Positions 21,766 through 33,569 of a DNA stretch of 64,000 nt are shown here, in pieces. Below the pieces are notes generated by a model. The model saw only the letters and a list, made by a program, of their open reading frames with translations. It was not told the DNA's origin and ran no database searches. How positions within the stretch are numbered: position 1 is the first letter of the stretch; each line of letters starts with the position of its first letter. The position numbers and the translations under genes are program-made. Source of the DNA: Ottelia alismoides (taxonomy: Eukaryota; Streptophyta; Magnoliopsida; Alismatales; Hydrocharitaceae); contig JAZKJV010008882.1 of the NCBI GenBank assembly GCA_037367405.1, positions 496,001 to 560,000 on the forward strand, in the 5' to 3' direction.

Positions 21766-21948
21766 AAAAAAATGGCAAAGCCTTATTCCACTATAAGCAG
21801 GGTCAGCTACAAGGATTCTTGCTCAAATCGTGTTGAAAGATTCTGCTATTTTTTACCGATGGTTGTCGATTACCTAACGCAACCCCCACAATAGGGGATT
21901 TAAACCCTGATTTTTTGGGTGGTAAGCACATCGCACTATCACCAGGCC
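21766..21948 (-). mobile_element. Au-like SINE, nearly full length
   Basis: Read on the minus strand it begins about GGCCTGGTGATAGTGCGATG (A-box-like), has a B-box-like GGTTTAAATCCCC (21893-21905), and a 3' half with GCTGACCCTGCTTATAGTGG then AATAAGGC, ending in a run of T. The 3' half resembles the plant Au SINE tail (GACCCCACTTAGTGGGATAAGGC type, from memory). RNA polymerase III would transcribe it. A second copy with a clear target duplication lies at 38851. Confidence 0.75.
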
Positions 21949-22849
21949 ATTTAAGTGGGTATGTGCATTTTAATTAATTGAAATATAAAATTTGTCTACC
22001 ATATATATATAGATTCTTATATATTTATACATATATGGTCATCAAAAAATAAGAGTCCAAGATAAAAGTACCCATTAACAAGTTACATATATGGAGCATT
22101 AACATTTGTGGTGATACCAGGATAAATGGGGACCGTAAAAATAAAAAATAAAAAAATAAGCCGCCTGTTGCAACTTGAATAGTCGAACGAATATTCTGTC
22201 GAATACCTGAATAATCGGTTTGGATCGAATATTTGATTGAATAGCAAAATGTCACCCCACTGAATAAGAATATCCAACCAAATATTCAGTCCATTCGACC
22301 GAATACTGCAACAGTCTGATATTTTGTTGTGTGTCAAATCTAGACTCTGGTGTGGCATGTAGATACTAGTTCCGTATCCAATGTAGTCCTAGAGCACATC
22401 TACTGAATATTTTCTTCGGTCCTATGTGCATCTATGAACAAGTGGATTCCTTTACAACTAAGATTTGGTGAATGTTGTGATGAGCATCAAGGTTCAAAAA
22501 ATGAAAACTGAAAAAGGCACTTTCCTTGGAATCGAGGGAGGCGTAGCCTTAAAGTGGTCAAGATGTAACATAAAAACATAATAAAATATATGTCGATGAA
22601 ATTATACATTATCTGAGAAAACTATAATATATAAAAAGTGTAATATATGATGGAATTGTGAAGATAAGAACATTAAAATAAAAGATATGTCAACTCCACA
22701 CACTTTTCTACTAAATATGTCATTGTCTATAAATATATGTCATTATATCAAAAATAGTATTTTTTTGTCTCTGAAATATAGGCAGTGCATAAAAAATACA
22801 ATTAAATAAATGTCAATGAAATGTATATGTTACATGGCTAACATATATT
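21949..22849. other. intron DNA with GAATATTCGG-type motifs
   Basis: Between about 22180 and 22320 inverted motifs based on CGAATATT/GAATATTCG recur, suggesting the ends of another small element. Boundaries and a target duplication could not be fixed. The rest is plain AT-rich DNA. Confidence 0.35.
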
Positions 22850-22992
22850 TGTAGAGATATATTTCATACATCTGTACTTTTTATATATTTTCCTGTTCAT
22901 CTATCTTCTTTATGTAATTTGCCTATAGGTCTCTCCCTATATAAGAGATCTTAGGGCCCAAGGAATAATCAACTCTTTCTATTTTCCTAACA
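22850..22992 (+). repeat. copia B1 5' LTR
   Basis: This 143-bp LTR starts TGTAGAGATATATTTCA and ends CCTAACA, with the promoter motif CCCTATATAAGAGA. Confidence 0.93.
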
Positions 22993-23448
22993 TGTTATCA
23001 GAGTGGCGGTCCTAGATCGGAGCTCCTGTACTGAAATCCTAACCCTAACCCCCACCTTAAGCCCCACTCACACGCGCCACCTCAGGACTCCCGCGGAGGT
23101 CCCCTCCTCCTGCCTAGGGCTTCCCTCGCCGCTGCATCTTTCGGTCCCCATTTAGGCTCCTGTGGCCTAGGCTCCCGCCGCCTAGGCCCCTCTTCTTTCC
23201 GCCATTGCTCCCACGGCCTAGGCCCCTCTTCTCGTGTCGTCCAGGCACCGCCTCGCCTAGGCCCCCGTCACCTAAGCCCCATCGTTTCCCAGGCCCCTGT
23301 CGCCTAGGCCTCGTCGACGCCTAGGCTCCCGTCAAGTTTTCTTCTTGATGGGTTTAGTTGCTTGAGTCTACACATGCAACCGAACCCGTGTATGTCAGTG
23401 TAGACAAAAGTCTATCTAGTCTGCAATCCTACTCTTCTCTTGTCATCA

Positions 23449-24480
23449 TGTCAGAACGCAAGGCGACATTCCCTCCACTAGCGCCTTCAGAGGACATGCG
23501 TCTATTGTGAAGATAGACGGGTCAAACTATGAACTGTGGGCTATGCAGTTCATGAGTATGATGAAGTCTACATGCAACACCTCATGGGAGGCGGATGATG
23601 TATACGTCAAAGTTTGGCTTTCAGGTACATTGCCAATAGAGATCGCCAATGATATACCCCATCAGCCCACTGCCAAAGCAACGTGGGATATTCTTGCTGC
23701 TAGTTATTCACAGGCAAAGAATGAGACAAAGATTCTAGAACTCCAGCATGATATCTTCACGATCAAGCAGAATGGACGACCCCACTACTTGTTATATAAT
23801 CTTTGTGTGGGATGTTCGAGAAGCTCTATAGCTTCATGCCTCTCACATCTACCCCTAAGAAGAAGAAGACCTATAGGAATGCCACCATGGTCGGTGTATT
23901 TCTCGCAGCACTAGATCATGAATATGAGGTGGCTCGTTCCTAGATTTTGGCGTGAGAAGCTTTTTTTCTCAGTTCTTGCCACCGGAGAATGAGGATTCAC
24001 ACAAATCCGAGAAAGAAGCCGCTGACTCTACTATTCCTCCTATGAAGGAAGCATTTCTCAGGCTTAGTCGGATTATTGTTTCATCTTCTACTGCAACTCA
24101 GACTCCTTCAGCGATGGCAGCCTCCTGAGGTCGAGGAGGTTCTTCTCAGTTTCGTGGACAAGGACCTCGTGGCAGAGGAGGTCGAGTTTGTCAGCCATGT
24201 ACTTTCTGTCATCGTCATGGACATACGGAGGATACATGTTACTCCAAGCATAGGTTCTCTGCCTCTGCTCAACTAGCTGAGCAGATTGAGCATCTGGTTG
24301 CTTCTTCTTTGGATCAGTGTTTTGAGGATCTTGTTGCACGATTAAGGGGTATTATACCTTCTTCCAGTCTTGTAAGGTCTTCGTCTACCCCCCGGAGTCA
24401 TTCAGATATAGCTGCTTCAGCCTCCTCCAGTACCTCAGGTAGTATTTATGCACTCAACAATAGTAGTGGATCTGATGATA
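23449..24480 (+). pseudogene. copia B1 gag
   Basis: Frames give VKIDGSNYELWAMQFMSMMK, DVYVKVWLSGTLPIEIANDI, ATWDILAASYSQAKNETKIL and, after a frameshift near 23800, the capsid C-terminus. A CCHC knuckle, reading CTFCHRHGHTEDTCY in frame, lies at about 24199-24245. The leader upstream (23030-23330) is C-rich with repeated GCCTAGGC motifs. It is interrupted and not translatable as one protein. Confidence 0.85.
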
Positions 24481-24991
24481 TAGAATAGGGATGCAAACGG
24501 ATACGGATATATCCATATCCGATCCATCATCGCATCTGTTTTATACAGATTTTGACATTTGTATCTGTATCCGTTTTAAAATGGATACGGATATGGATAT
24601 CGTTTTGATATCCCCAAATATCTGTATCTGTATTTGTATATTCGTTTTTGTGTATAAATATAGTCGTAGGTTTATTTTTAACCATATATAACATAATTCT
24701 CTACCTCCTTTTACCATATTTATGATACAAACACATTTAGTAAATTAATATCATGTGTTTTCCATCCAATTCTTATATATTTAAGTTGATTTTATAGAGT
24801 ATTTCTAACATTACTCGTGTGCGATCAGTATCCGTTTTACATCTATATCCGTTTTTAAAGGATATGGTAAGATAGTTTTAATATCCGTCAATATCTGTAT
24901 ACGCATCCGTATTCGTATTAAAAAACGAATAAGAATATGGTAATACCTATATCCATATCAGTATCCGACCGTTTGCATCCCTATATAGAAT
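24479..24991. mobile_element. hAT-type MITE, GGATGCAAACGGATACGG family, copy 2
   Basis: The element at 24487-24983 (497 bp) has inverted ends (T)AGGGATGCAAACGG and the 8-bp target duplication TATAGAAT (24479-24486, 24984-24991). It splits the copia B1 coding sequence between gag and protease; removal restores ...SDDIEWIMDYG. It is about 85% like copy 1 at 19306 by eye. Confidence 0.94.
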
Positions 24992-26610
24992 GGATTATGG
25001 ACTATGGTGTCACACATCACTTGTGTGGAGACAAGGGTCAACTTATAGGCTACAGACAGGTTCCTCCAGGACGAACTGTGGTTATTGCAAATGGGACCCA
25101 TTCCCCAATCACTGGACAGGGGGAGATTAACTTGACGCTCTCTATGCATCTACAGAATGTGTTGCATGCACCAGATTTCTCTATGAATTTGTTGTCCATT
25201 AGCCAGATTACGAAGGATTTACATTGTCGAGTTATTTTTTACCCATCTTCTCTTGTTTTTCAATACATCCTTACGGGCGAGATGATTAGGCGTAGCCGTG
25301 AGCAGGGCGGTCTCTATCGCTTGGTTCGAACTCCATATGCTGGAACATCACCTACACTTGGGTCATCTCCAGCTCCAGAAATTATGTCGTGTCCTACCCC
25401 AAGTCTCAACCTCACACGTCCTTTCAATGTGAGGCATGTCAGTTGGGAAAGCATCATTGGTATGCTTTCCCCGATCGTCAGAGTCGGATCAGTAGCTCTA
25501 TTTTTGAGTTATTTCATATAGATATTTGGGGTCCCAGTCGTGTCCCCGATCACCAGGGAGACAGGCTCTATATAGTTGTTGTTGATGATTTTTCTCGTCT
25601 GTCTTGGGTCTCTCTATTAAAGAATAAGTCTGAAGCTGGAGATGTTATAAAAAATTCCTAACCGAAGTACAAAATGTGTTTTCTACTTCTGTGAAAATTG
25701 TGAGAACTAATAATGCCTTGGAGTTTTGTACGAATATTCTCTCTAATTATTTTTCAACTCAAGGTATCATTCATCAAACATCATGTGCATATACTTTCCA
25801 ACAAAATGGTATTGCAGAAAGAAGGCATCGTCATTTGCTTGATGTTAGTAGGACACTTCTCATTCAGAGTCGTGCTCCTCATTCATTTTGGGTAAGCGGT
25901 TCTAACGGCATATTCTCTTATTAATCGCAAGCCCTCATCAGTCTTATGTAAGAAAATTCCATTCTCTCTTTCCTTTCATGACAAGGAATTATTCTCACTT
26001 ACTCCACGTGTGTTGGGTTCTGTTGCATTCATCCACCAGTTATCTCTAGGCATTGGCAAGCTCTCTCCTAGAGATGTCAAGTGTGTCTTTGTTGGGTATT
26101 CCGAGACACAGAAAGGATACAGATGTTATGATCCAATGCGCATGAAGTATTACGTTTGTGCCGATGTCACCTTTTTTGAGTCCGTGATGTATTTTTCTCC
26201 TACAGGTGATCGTCTGACATCTTCAGACACTGATAACGACATATACATGCCACCACCACCTTCATCGTCTCCTCCACCACACCACCTCCACCACCACCAC
26301 CATTACCTACGCCATCTCCACTGCATACTACGGTCCCAGTTCCACCATTGCCAAATCACTACCCGCCGGTCTGCTCTTGCTCATGGCCACAACTCATCAT
26401 CTAGCACGTCTGAGGTATGTTTCGAAAATAATGTTTCTAATAATGGGTTTAATGGTCTACCTGAGCAGGATCCTTTACAGGGGACAGATATAGAGGTTGA
26501 TGATTTGGACTTACCTATTGCGCTTCGCAAACAGAAGCGTAGTTGTACGTCATATCCTATAGCGTCGGCATCCTCCTTTGATCGCTTGACTGGCAATTTC
26601 AGGGACTTTG
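24992..26610 (+). pseudogene. copia B1 protease, integrase and hinge
   Basis: The protease site reads MDYG (DSG expected), followed by VTHHLCGDKGQL. The GAG-pre-integrase zone contains CEACQLGKHH (about 25430-25460). The integrase core has FHIDIWGPSR, VVDDFSRLSWV and VRTNNALEF, where the second catalytic Asp is changed to Asn. The hinge has KCVFVGYSETQKGYRCYDP. A frameshift lies near 25900. Confidence 0.88.
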
Positions 26611-26624
26611 TTATTGCATAGGAG

Positions 26625-28090
26625 GCTTTGAAGGATGGTCGGTGGCATTTGGCTATGGAGGAAGAAATGGTTACTCTTCAGTCGAGAGGTACTTGGAGCC
26701 TTATTCCTGCTTCTACTGGAGCGCAGATAGTAAGTTGTAAATGGGTTTTTACAGTAAAGCAAAATGCAGATGGTAGCATCGATAGATACAAGACGCGACT
26801 GGTTGCACGAGGGTTTACTCAGACATACGGGGTGGATTACCTAGACATCTTCTCACCAGTTGCTCGCCATTCCACCCTAAGAATTCTTCTCTATGTTGTT
26901 GTAGCTCGAGATTGGTTGTTGTTTCAGTTGAATGTCAAGAATGCCTTTTTATATGGTGATATTCAAGAGGAAGTCTACATGCAATAGCCGTCGAGATTTG
27001 CTGTTGAGGGAGAATGTTCCCAGGTATGTAGACTTCATAAGGCGATCTGTGGCCTTAAGCAAAGCCCTAGAGCTTGGTTCCAGAAGCTCTCGGATTTGTT
27101 AGAGAAACAAGGGTACGAACATTCGAATGCAGATCATTCCCTCTTTATACAGAAAACATCCAGAGGTATGACTACTATTATGGTGTATGTGGATAATATT
27201 CTTATTACAGGAGATGATATGCAAGGAATAAAGAGGGCGAAAGAATTTATAGGTCGTGAATTTGTTACCAAGGATCTAGGCACTCCTAGAAATTTTCTAA
27301 GATTGGAGTTTGTTAGGAACCAACAGGGAATTGTAATGACTCGGATAAAATATGTTACTGAACTGCTAAGTGCAGGTATGCTTTGATGTAGACCTGCAAC
27401 TACACCCATGGATCCAAGCATAAGGTTATATGATGATGACATTCATGAGGTTGATAGGAGAGATACCAGGAACGGGTTGGAAAGCTTCTATATGTCACCA
27501 TTACAAGACCCGATATCACGTTTGTAGTTAGTCGGTGAGCCAATTCATGTAACAATCTTGCCAGGTTCATATGGATGTAATACAAATGATACTAAGGTAT
27601 CTTAAATCATCTCCAGGGGCAGGGCTGCTATTCAAAAATGGTAGCTCTATTACTATTTCAGCATGTGCAGATGCAGATTATGCAGGGTGCCCCAAGGACA
27701 GAAAGTCCACGTCTGGATTTGCTATATTTGTTGGAAACTCACTAGTCTCATAGAAAAGTAAGAAGCAAACTGTTGTAACTAGATCTAGTGCAGAATCTGA
27801 GTATAGAGTTATGGCACAAGCATGTACAGAGATGCTGTGGGTTCGAGCAGTCCTATCTGATTTACATATAGATATACCTCTTCCTATGTCGCTGGAATGT
27901 GACAATCAGGTTGCCTTGTTCATTGTTAATAATCATGCATTCTATGAGAGGACAATGCACGTTGAGGTTGATTATCATTATATATGTGACATGATCCGGA
28001 AGGGTTTCATTGCTACATCTCATGTCAGCTCAGGGGACCAAACTGCAGACATTCTCATTAAGGCCCTACTTAGAGGATCCTTTTAGAAGT
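26625..28090 (+). pseudogene. copia B1 reverse transcriptase and RNase H
   Basis: RVT_2 is recognisable by WHLAMEEEMVTLQSRGTWSL, VDYLDIFSPVARHSTLRILL, FQLNVKNAFLYGDIQEEVYM, then a stop and KQSPRAWF; the catalytic YVDD reads VYVDNILITGDD. RNase H follows (ADADYAGCPKDRKSTSGF at 27671-27725, RSSAESEYRVMAQACTEMLW, and HVEVDYHYICDMI). Several stops separate the parts. Confidence 0.88.
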
Positions 28091-28141
28091 GTTCATCCAA
28101 GCTGAGCATGATAGATATCTATGCTCCATCTCGAGGGGGAT

Positions 28142-28281
28142 TGTAGAGATATATTTCACTCATGTACTTTTTATATATTTCATGTTCATATGTCTTCTTT
28201 ATGTAATTTGCCCATAGGTCTCTCCCTATATAAGAGAGCCTGGGGCCCAAGGAATAAACAACTCTTTCTATTTTCCTAACA
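28142..28281 (+). repeat. copia B1 3' LTR
   Basis: This 140-bp LTR with TGTAGAGATATATTTCACTC at its start and CCTAACA at its end is followed by the ATATT target repeat. Confidence 0.94.
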
Positions 28282-28286
28282 ATATT

Positions 28287-28818
28287 ATATGACAGTATCA
28301 AGATATTTTGAATCATATCATGTATAATCTGAGCGGATAGATTATATAGCTCGTTATATGACCTCCCTCAACACAACGGATGAGGCCTACCATTCTGGAG
28401 GTTTAGAGGCAATCTCTTCGAAGCAAAATTAAGCTTAAGAGTCCTACTGGCTTTGAGATTTATGGATTCATCTTTTTCATAATGTAATTTGGACATTTAA
28501 CTGTAAATATTAAGTATTAACAGGAAGGAAACATCAAATTTAGGCATTCATATTTTATTAAGATATTTTAAAAACCAAATCATTATAAGCACCTCAAACT
28601 ATAAAGTGGACAATTTCAATCAATAATTAAATGCCTAAAAATTCAAAAACATCTCAACATCGCCTCGTGCATCAACTGCATCGATCAAGCAACATGTACG
28701 CCTCGCGAAAGCAACATGAGTTACGAGTCACCTGGCCTTCAGGCACATCTTTTAATACCATGATGAGCATCGAACATATGATTCAATAAACTTTATGGGT
28801 GATCATTGTGTGTCATGG
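28287..28818. other. intron DNA, unassigned
   Basis: No gene was seen. A GCCTCG-rich motif (about 28650-28705) resembles the motif at 30070-30115 and may mark one end of a further inverted-repeat element spanning to about 30130; I could not confirm this. Confidence 0.35.
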
Positions 28819-30500
28819 TCCAGAAATAGTAGAAGGATGGAGTAGAATTTCTTATTAATTTCTTATTAGGGCTCATTATGTAGGGAGAACACTAAGGTTA
28901 AGGTTACAATAAGAAGATACTGTAAGAACAAAAGACGGATATACCCCGAGATGGAAATATATATTAACACTCCCCCTCAAGTTCGAGCATACATATCAAC
29001 CAAGCTTAGCTTGTTACATCTACCAAATTACATATAAGTATGACGTGTGATGAATACATTAGCAATCAAGCTTGCAAAAATTGATAGTCGGTCGGATCAC
29101 TAAGGATTTATTTGTAGTCAGGTACTTAGGAATATTTAGTGAGTTTTATTTTTATTTTAAATCTATAACTATTTTTGTATGCATATATTCTTATAAATTT
29201 ACAAGGACTTGGACATTTTAAAGATTATCATGAAATAGAAGAAATACTTGATTTCCGACCAAACATTAAGCATCTTAGACATTTCTACAATATTTTTTTT
29301 CTTTTCTTTTTGATTGTGAGTTTTCATCTTTCATAGACGAGTATTTTCAAGTCCTTGAGCTCACGATTCACTGAAATGCATTTTTTTTAATTTATTAACA
29401 TATTAAGCTTGTTTTTACTTTGTTATGCATGTTCTTTATTAATCAACATGAACAAAAAATTGAGTCTTGAGTCCATAAATCTAATGTCTCTACTCTTTAA
29501 TATGAAGCAAGCATAAATGCTTTCTTTATTAAAATGTTTGGATGCAAGTCCCCTACTTTGACCTAATTTTAGAAAAGTATATTTTTGTAAACATGTCTCA
29601 TCTTTTCTTCTATAATCGGGACTAAATTAATACATATCAAAGCATGCATGAACAAAGATGGTCATAACATGCAATATTAGGTATTTTATCCCCCAATCCA
29701 TGTGGTAAAGTAAAAAGTAATCATTGATCCAGTACTTACTCTCTTATCCTTCTCAATTGAATGACACACATATCTCACCTAATTTTGAAAATGGTGTGTT
29801 ACATCTAGTCCCTTTAGTTAAATTTATTCAAAACATTAAATTTTACGAAAAGTTACCCATTATTATGCTTCCATATCCATATTTACTTGACTCCTTACAG
29901 ATTTAGAGTCCAAAAAGAGAGAGTTATATAACAACTTGGATGTTTAAATCATGATGTTAGCCTTGAAATGTCATGAAGTTATGTATTTGCTCATAACTGT
30001 TTAATTTCTAGAACTTGAAAATTGTAATTATGATTAATTATTATGTTTTGTGAAAAAAATTCTTTCACGAGTGAGGCTTATGCCTCGAGGCAATACGGGA
30101 AAAACACCTCAATACGCCTCGCACTTTTTAAAATGTAGTACATGGCTGCAAGAATATCCCACATCGCCTTGGTGATGGACAGGTTCACAATATCGTTGGC
30201 TATCTCTGTGGTGAGTTTCTTAGAGAGCCAAACACGTACATACGTGTCATCTTGCTTCCACGAAGCAGTGTCACCAGTCTTATCCGTTGGATCGGGCTTT
30301 GTTAGGATGTGCTCATTGTTATTGCAATGCATAAGGATCATAAATTGCATGGACAAACAGCCATAGTTGGTCCCATCTATCTTGATGATGGGAGCGGACA
30401 CTTGAAGCCACCAGACGAAGAAAACGTCACCCTTGTTCTCTAACATGATGAGAAAGAATAGCAAAACAGAACTCGACTGGGAGAAAGACCGGTCCAAACG
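28819..30500 (-). mobile_element. internally deleted minus-strand copia (LTR, PPT, gag)
   Basis: A putative 3' LTR (about 28819-28969, ending ATTAACA on plus) is followed by the inverted polypurine tract CTCCCCCTCAAGT and a degraded pol end. After AT-rich unrelated DNA, gag resumes at 30078-30497 with IIKIDGTNYGCLSMQFM, DDTYVRVWLSKKLTTEIAND and KAMWDILAAMY. Most of pol is absent. The gag C-terminal part is cut at about 30130 by a CGCCTCGCACTTTTTAAA-type end. Confidence 0.7.
29080..30060. other. AT-rich interior without genes
   Basis: There are no open frames of note. About 29040-29300 resembles 31205-31480 (shared GCAATCAAGCTTGCAAAA and the following 250 bp), showing that both copies derive from the same copia 3' region. 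Confidence 0.5.
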
Positions 30501-31017
30501 TGTCTACACGATCATATAAATGATTGGTTGTATGTGTAGACTCGTGTAACCATCATCGTCACTCCACGATTCGCACTAGGATCGGAAAATGTGATTTAGA
30601 GGTTTGAAATCACATTTTCCTGTCAAAATCAAACCTTTTTATACCACAGTTCGACATCAGAGAGGAAATAAATCGACCATGTGGATCGTATATGGCACAG
30701 AGAGGCACGAAGGATCGCGAGAGACCATGTTACAGGCTACAGCGAGCAACAACGATGCAGAAGCATTGCGGCAACGCTGGGCCAATGTGGCTCCCTTTGT
30801 GGCGGTGTTGGGGTCGCAGGGAAGGAGTCGCAGCCGATGTTGCGGCAGCTCTGGCGGCGCATGGAGTCCCAGCGGCCGCAGCGACACCACGTGGTGGCAT
30901 GGTGGATGCGGCAACGATGCGCGAGGAGTGCGGGGGTGTGCGCGAGGGCTGGCGGGTGGGAGTTTAGGGCACTGTAGGGTATGAAAACTCCAATCTAGAA
31001 TCGTCGCTCTGATAGCA

Positions 31018-31137
31018 TGTTGAGGGAAAAATAATGAATTGCATTCTCATGACGCCCTAGGATTATCTTATATAAAGGAGAGACTCATTGGGTAAATTAC
31101 ATAATGAAGATAGAAAGAATAGAAAATATCTCTTAAA
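31018..31137 (-). repeat. copia LTR joining a gag leader and a second pol end
   Basis: On the minus strand this LTR (starts TGTTGAGGG on plus, with CTTATATAAAGGAGAG) has a tRNA-Met primer site and gag leader on its left (31007-31017 reads CTCTGATAGCA) and a polypurine tract plus degraded pol end on its right (31138-31480). One LTR therefore serves as 5' LTR for the left copy and 3' LTR for the right one. Confidence 0.7.
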
Positions 31138-31902
31138 CTTCCTCTCAATTTGAAGCATACATATCAACCATACTCAGCTTGTTACATCTTTCAAATTACG
31201 TGCAAGTAAGAGGTTTGGTGAGTACATCAGCAATCAAGCTTGCAAAAGTTAGTAGTCAATCTGATCTAAGGATTTATCTTTAGTCGAGCAAATAATCAGA
31301 TTTATTCAGTTTGTATCTTTTAGTGACTTTAAATGTATAATTTATTTTCTATGCATATATTCTTATTTATTTACATGGATGGGACATTTTCAAAAATATC
31401 ATGAAACAGAAGAAACACTTGATTTTCAATCAAACACTACGCATCTTAGAATTTATATACTTTAAAAAATAAAAATAAAAAAGCATAAATGGTTGACTTA
31501 CACTTCAGACCAGTTTTCCTCACACTTTGCCCCAAGGGTTGATGCGCACAAGGGTATGCCTCATCAAATAAAGGTGTGTGCCTCATGTAGGTTGCTAGAT
31601 GTGCATGCCTACAGCCAATTCGGGAGCACCTCACCTAGAGGCATGCGTCTCAACACCTTGAAGCGACGCATTGTAATACCATTATCATGATCGAGAATTC
31701 ACTTAAGAACGGCATGTATTCATACAAGTATAGCCATCCACACATCTCTAAAGAAAGAACGAATCAATTATATAGATGGTAGCCTTTATTGTCCCTTTTA
31801 CACATTGGTATTTCCTCTTTTTCTTTGCCCTTTTTCTTCTTCCCCTCATGCAGTATGGCATGCACATCTTCATCTCCTTAACTCAAGCTCCGCTTTTCTC
31901 AC
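31138..31902. other. degraded copia 3' region and plain intron
   Basis: 31138-31480 parallels 28970-29300. Beyond it lies a stretch with GCCTCA/GGCATGCG motifs (31530-31670) and plain AT-rich DNA. No gene was seen. Confidence 0.4.
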
Positions 31903-32047
31903 TGTGAAGAGAAAAGAATGGAGTGTTTACTCATGAAGCCTTAGGAATCTCTTATATAGGAAAGTAACAGGATGGGCGAATTACATAAAGAAGACAAAGG
32001 AGATAAACAATATACAAAAGACATGAAAGATAACTAATATCTCAACA
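31903..32047 (-). repeat. copia B2 3' LTR
   Basis: This 145-bp LTR reads TGTGAAGAG...TCTCAACA on plus and is followed by the inverted polypurine tract CTCCCTCTCAAGA. The promoter motif is CTTATATAGG. Confidence 0.9.
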
Positions 32048-32049
32048 CT

Positions 32050-33560
32050 CCCTCTCAAGATAAAGCATAGATATCTATCAGGCTCAGCTTGGAGCAACAT
32101 ATCTGGTAAGGCCCTCTGACAAGGGCCTTGGTAAGTACATATGTTGTCAGTTTCCAGAGCTGACATGAGTAGTAGAGATGAGGCCCATCTGTATCATGTC
32201 ACGAGAGTAGTGACAATCCACATCGATGTACCTCTCATGGAAGGGTTGGTTGGTTACAATGAAGAGAGCAGCCTGGTTGTCACATTGGATGTGTATAAAA
32301 GAGGCACATCAACAGTCAGGTAAGTAAGAACAGATCTGACCCACATTATCTCTGTACTAGCTTGCATCATCGCTACGTATTCTGATCCGGTGCTGGATCT
32401 GGCAACCATTGTCTGCTTGTTGCTCTTTCATGACACCAACGAACTCGCTATAAACACAACTAAGTCAGAGGTAGACTTCATCTCTTTAGGGTACATTGCA
32501 TTATCTGCATCTACACAAGCTATAACAACAAGGGATGTACCTCTGCTGAATAAAAGACCAGTACCATGTGAGGCCTTTATATACCTCAGAATCACATGGA
32601 CAACATCCATATGTGCTTGTCTAGGCAGCTCCATGAACTGACTCACTTTGATCACTGCAAAGGATATATATGGCATGGTGATGGTCACATAAAGAAGCTT
32701 CGCAACAAGCTCCATATACCTCCTCTTGTCAACCTCCTCAGTGTCATCATCATAGAGCTTCATGCTCGAGTCCATAAGAGTAGTGACAGGAATGCAATTT
32801 GTCATGCATGTCTCAGAGAGAAGATCTGTAGCGTACTTCCTCTGGGTCAAGACCACGCTGGTTCCTGATGAATTCTAGTCTATGGAAGTAGCGTATGTTA
32901 CCAAGGTCCTTGGTCACAAACAGATGGCCTAGGAAATCCTTAACAGTCTAGATGCCCTGCTCGTCATCCCATGCAACAATGATATCATCAACACATGCAA
33001 GTATAGCAATTGTACCTCTCTGAGTCCTCTGAGCAAACAATAAATGGTCGACAGTCGATCACACAAACTCATATTGCTCTATCAAATCCGAGAGCTTCCG
33101 GAACCATACTCTTAGAATCTGCTTAAGGTTATAGATGTCCATATGAAGCCTATAAACCTTCTGGTACTCCCCATCAGCAGTGAACCTAGGTAGCAGTTGC
33201 ATGTAAACCTACTCATGTAGATCATCATAGAGAAAAGCATTCTTCACATCAAGTTGATAGAGAGGCAAATCGTATGTCACTGGAACTGATAGAAGTAGAA
33301 GCAGAGTAGAATTCTCGGCTACTGGAGAGAAGGTAACCTGATAGTCCACCCAATATCTCTGGGTGAACCCACGTGTCACATGTCTCTCCTTGTAGTGATC
33401 TACATTGTCGTATGCTCCATGCTTCACTGTGAACACCCACTTGCACCCAATAATGGATGCATCGAGAGGAGCTGAAACAAGGCTCCAAGTGTTACGTGAC
33501 TGTAGCATGGCCATCTCCTCCTCCATGGCAAGACGCCACTGACTATCATGCATGGCCTCC
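32050..33560 (-). pseudogene. copia B2 reverse transcriptase and RNase H
   Basis: On the minus strand, 33553-33209 encodes WRLAMEEEMAMLQSRNTWSL, GCKWVFTVKHGAYDNVDHYK and YQLDVKNAFLYDDLHE. After breaks, RT continues with VLTQRKYATDLL (32856), and RNase H with ACVDADNAMYPKEMKSTSDL (32480-32540) and degenerate remains to about 32060. The YVDD region near 32960-33000 is degenerate. Confidence 0.85.
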
Positions 33561-33569
33561 TAATACGTC

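Larger units (their letters stand above)
22845..28286 (+). mobile_element. copia B1, full-length with both LTRs
   Basis: The LTRs at 22850-22992 and 28142-28281 are flanked by the 5-bp duplication ATATT (22845-22849, 28282-28286). The primer site TGTTATCAGAGTGG follows the 5' LTR, and the polypurine tract TCGAGGGGGA precedes the 3' LTR. Gag, protease, integrase, RT and RNase H follow in copia order. A MITE sits at 24487-24983. Stops and frameshifts are fewer than in copia A. Confidence 0.95.

Noticed and set aside
23035..23060. Telomere-like CCTAACCCTAACCC
   Set aside because: Two units only, just behind a copia primer site; a similar short run occurs at 36265 in copia E. It is leader sequence, not an interstitial telomere.
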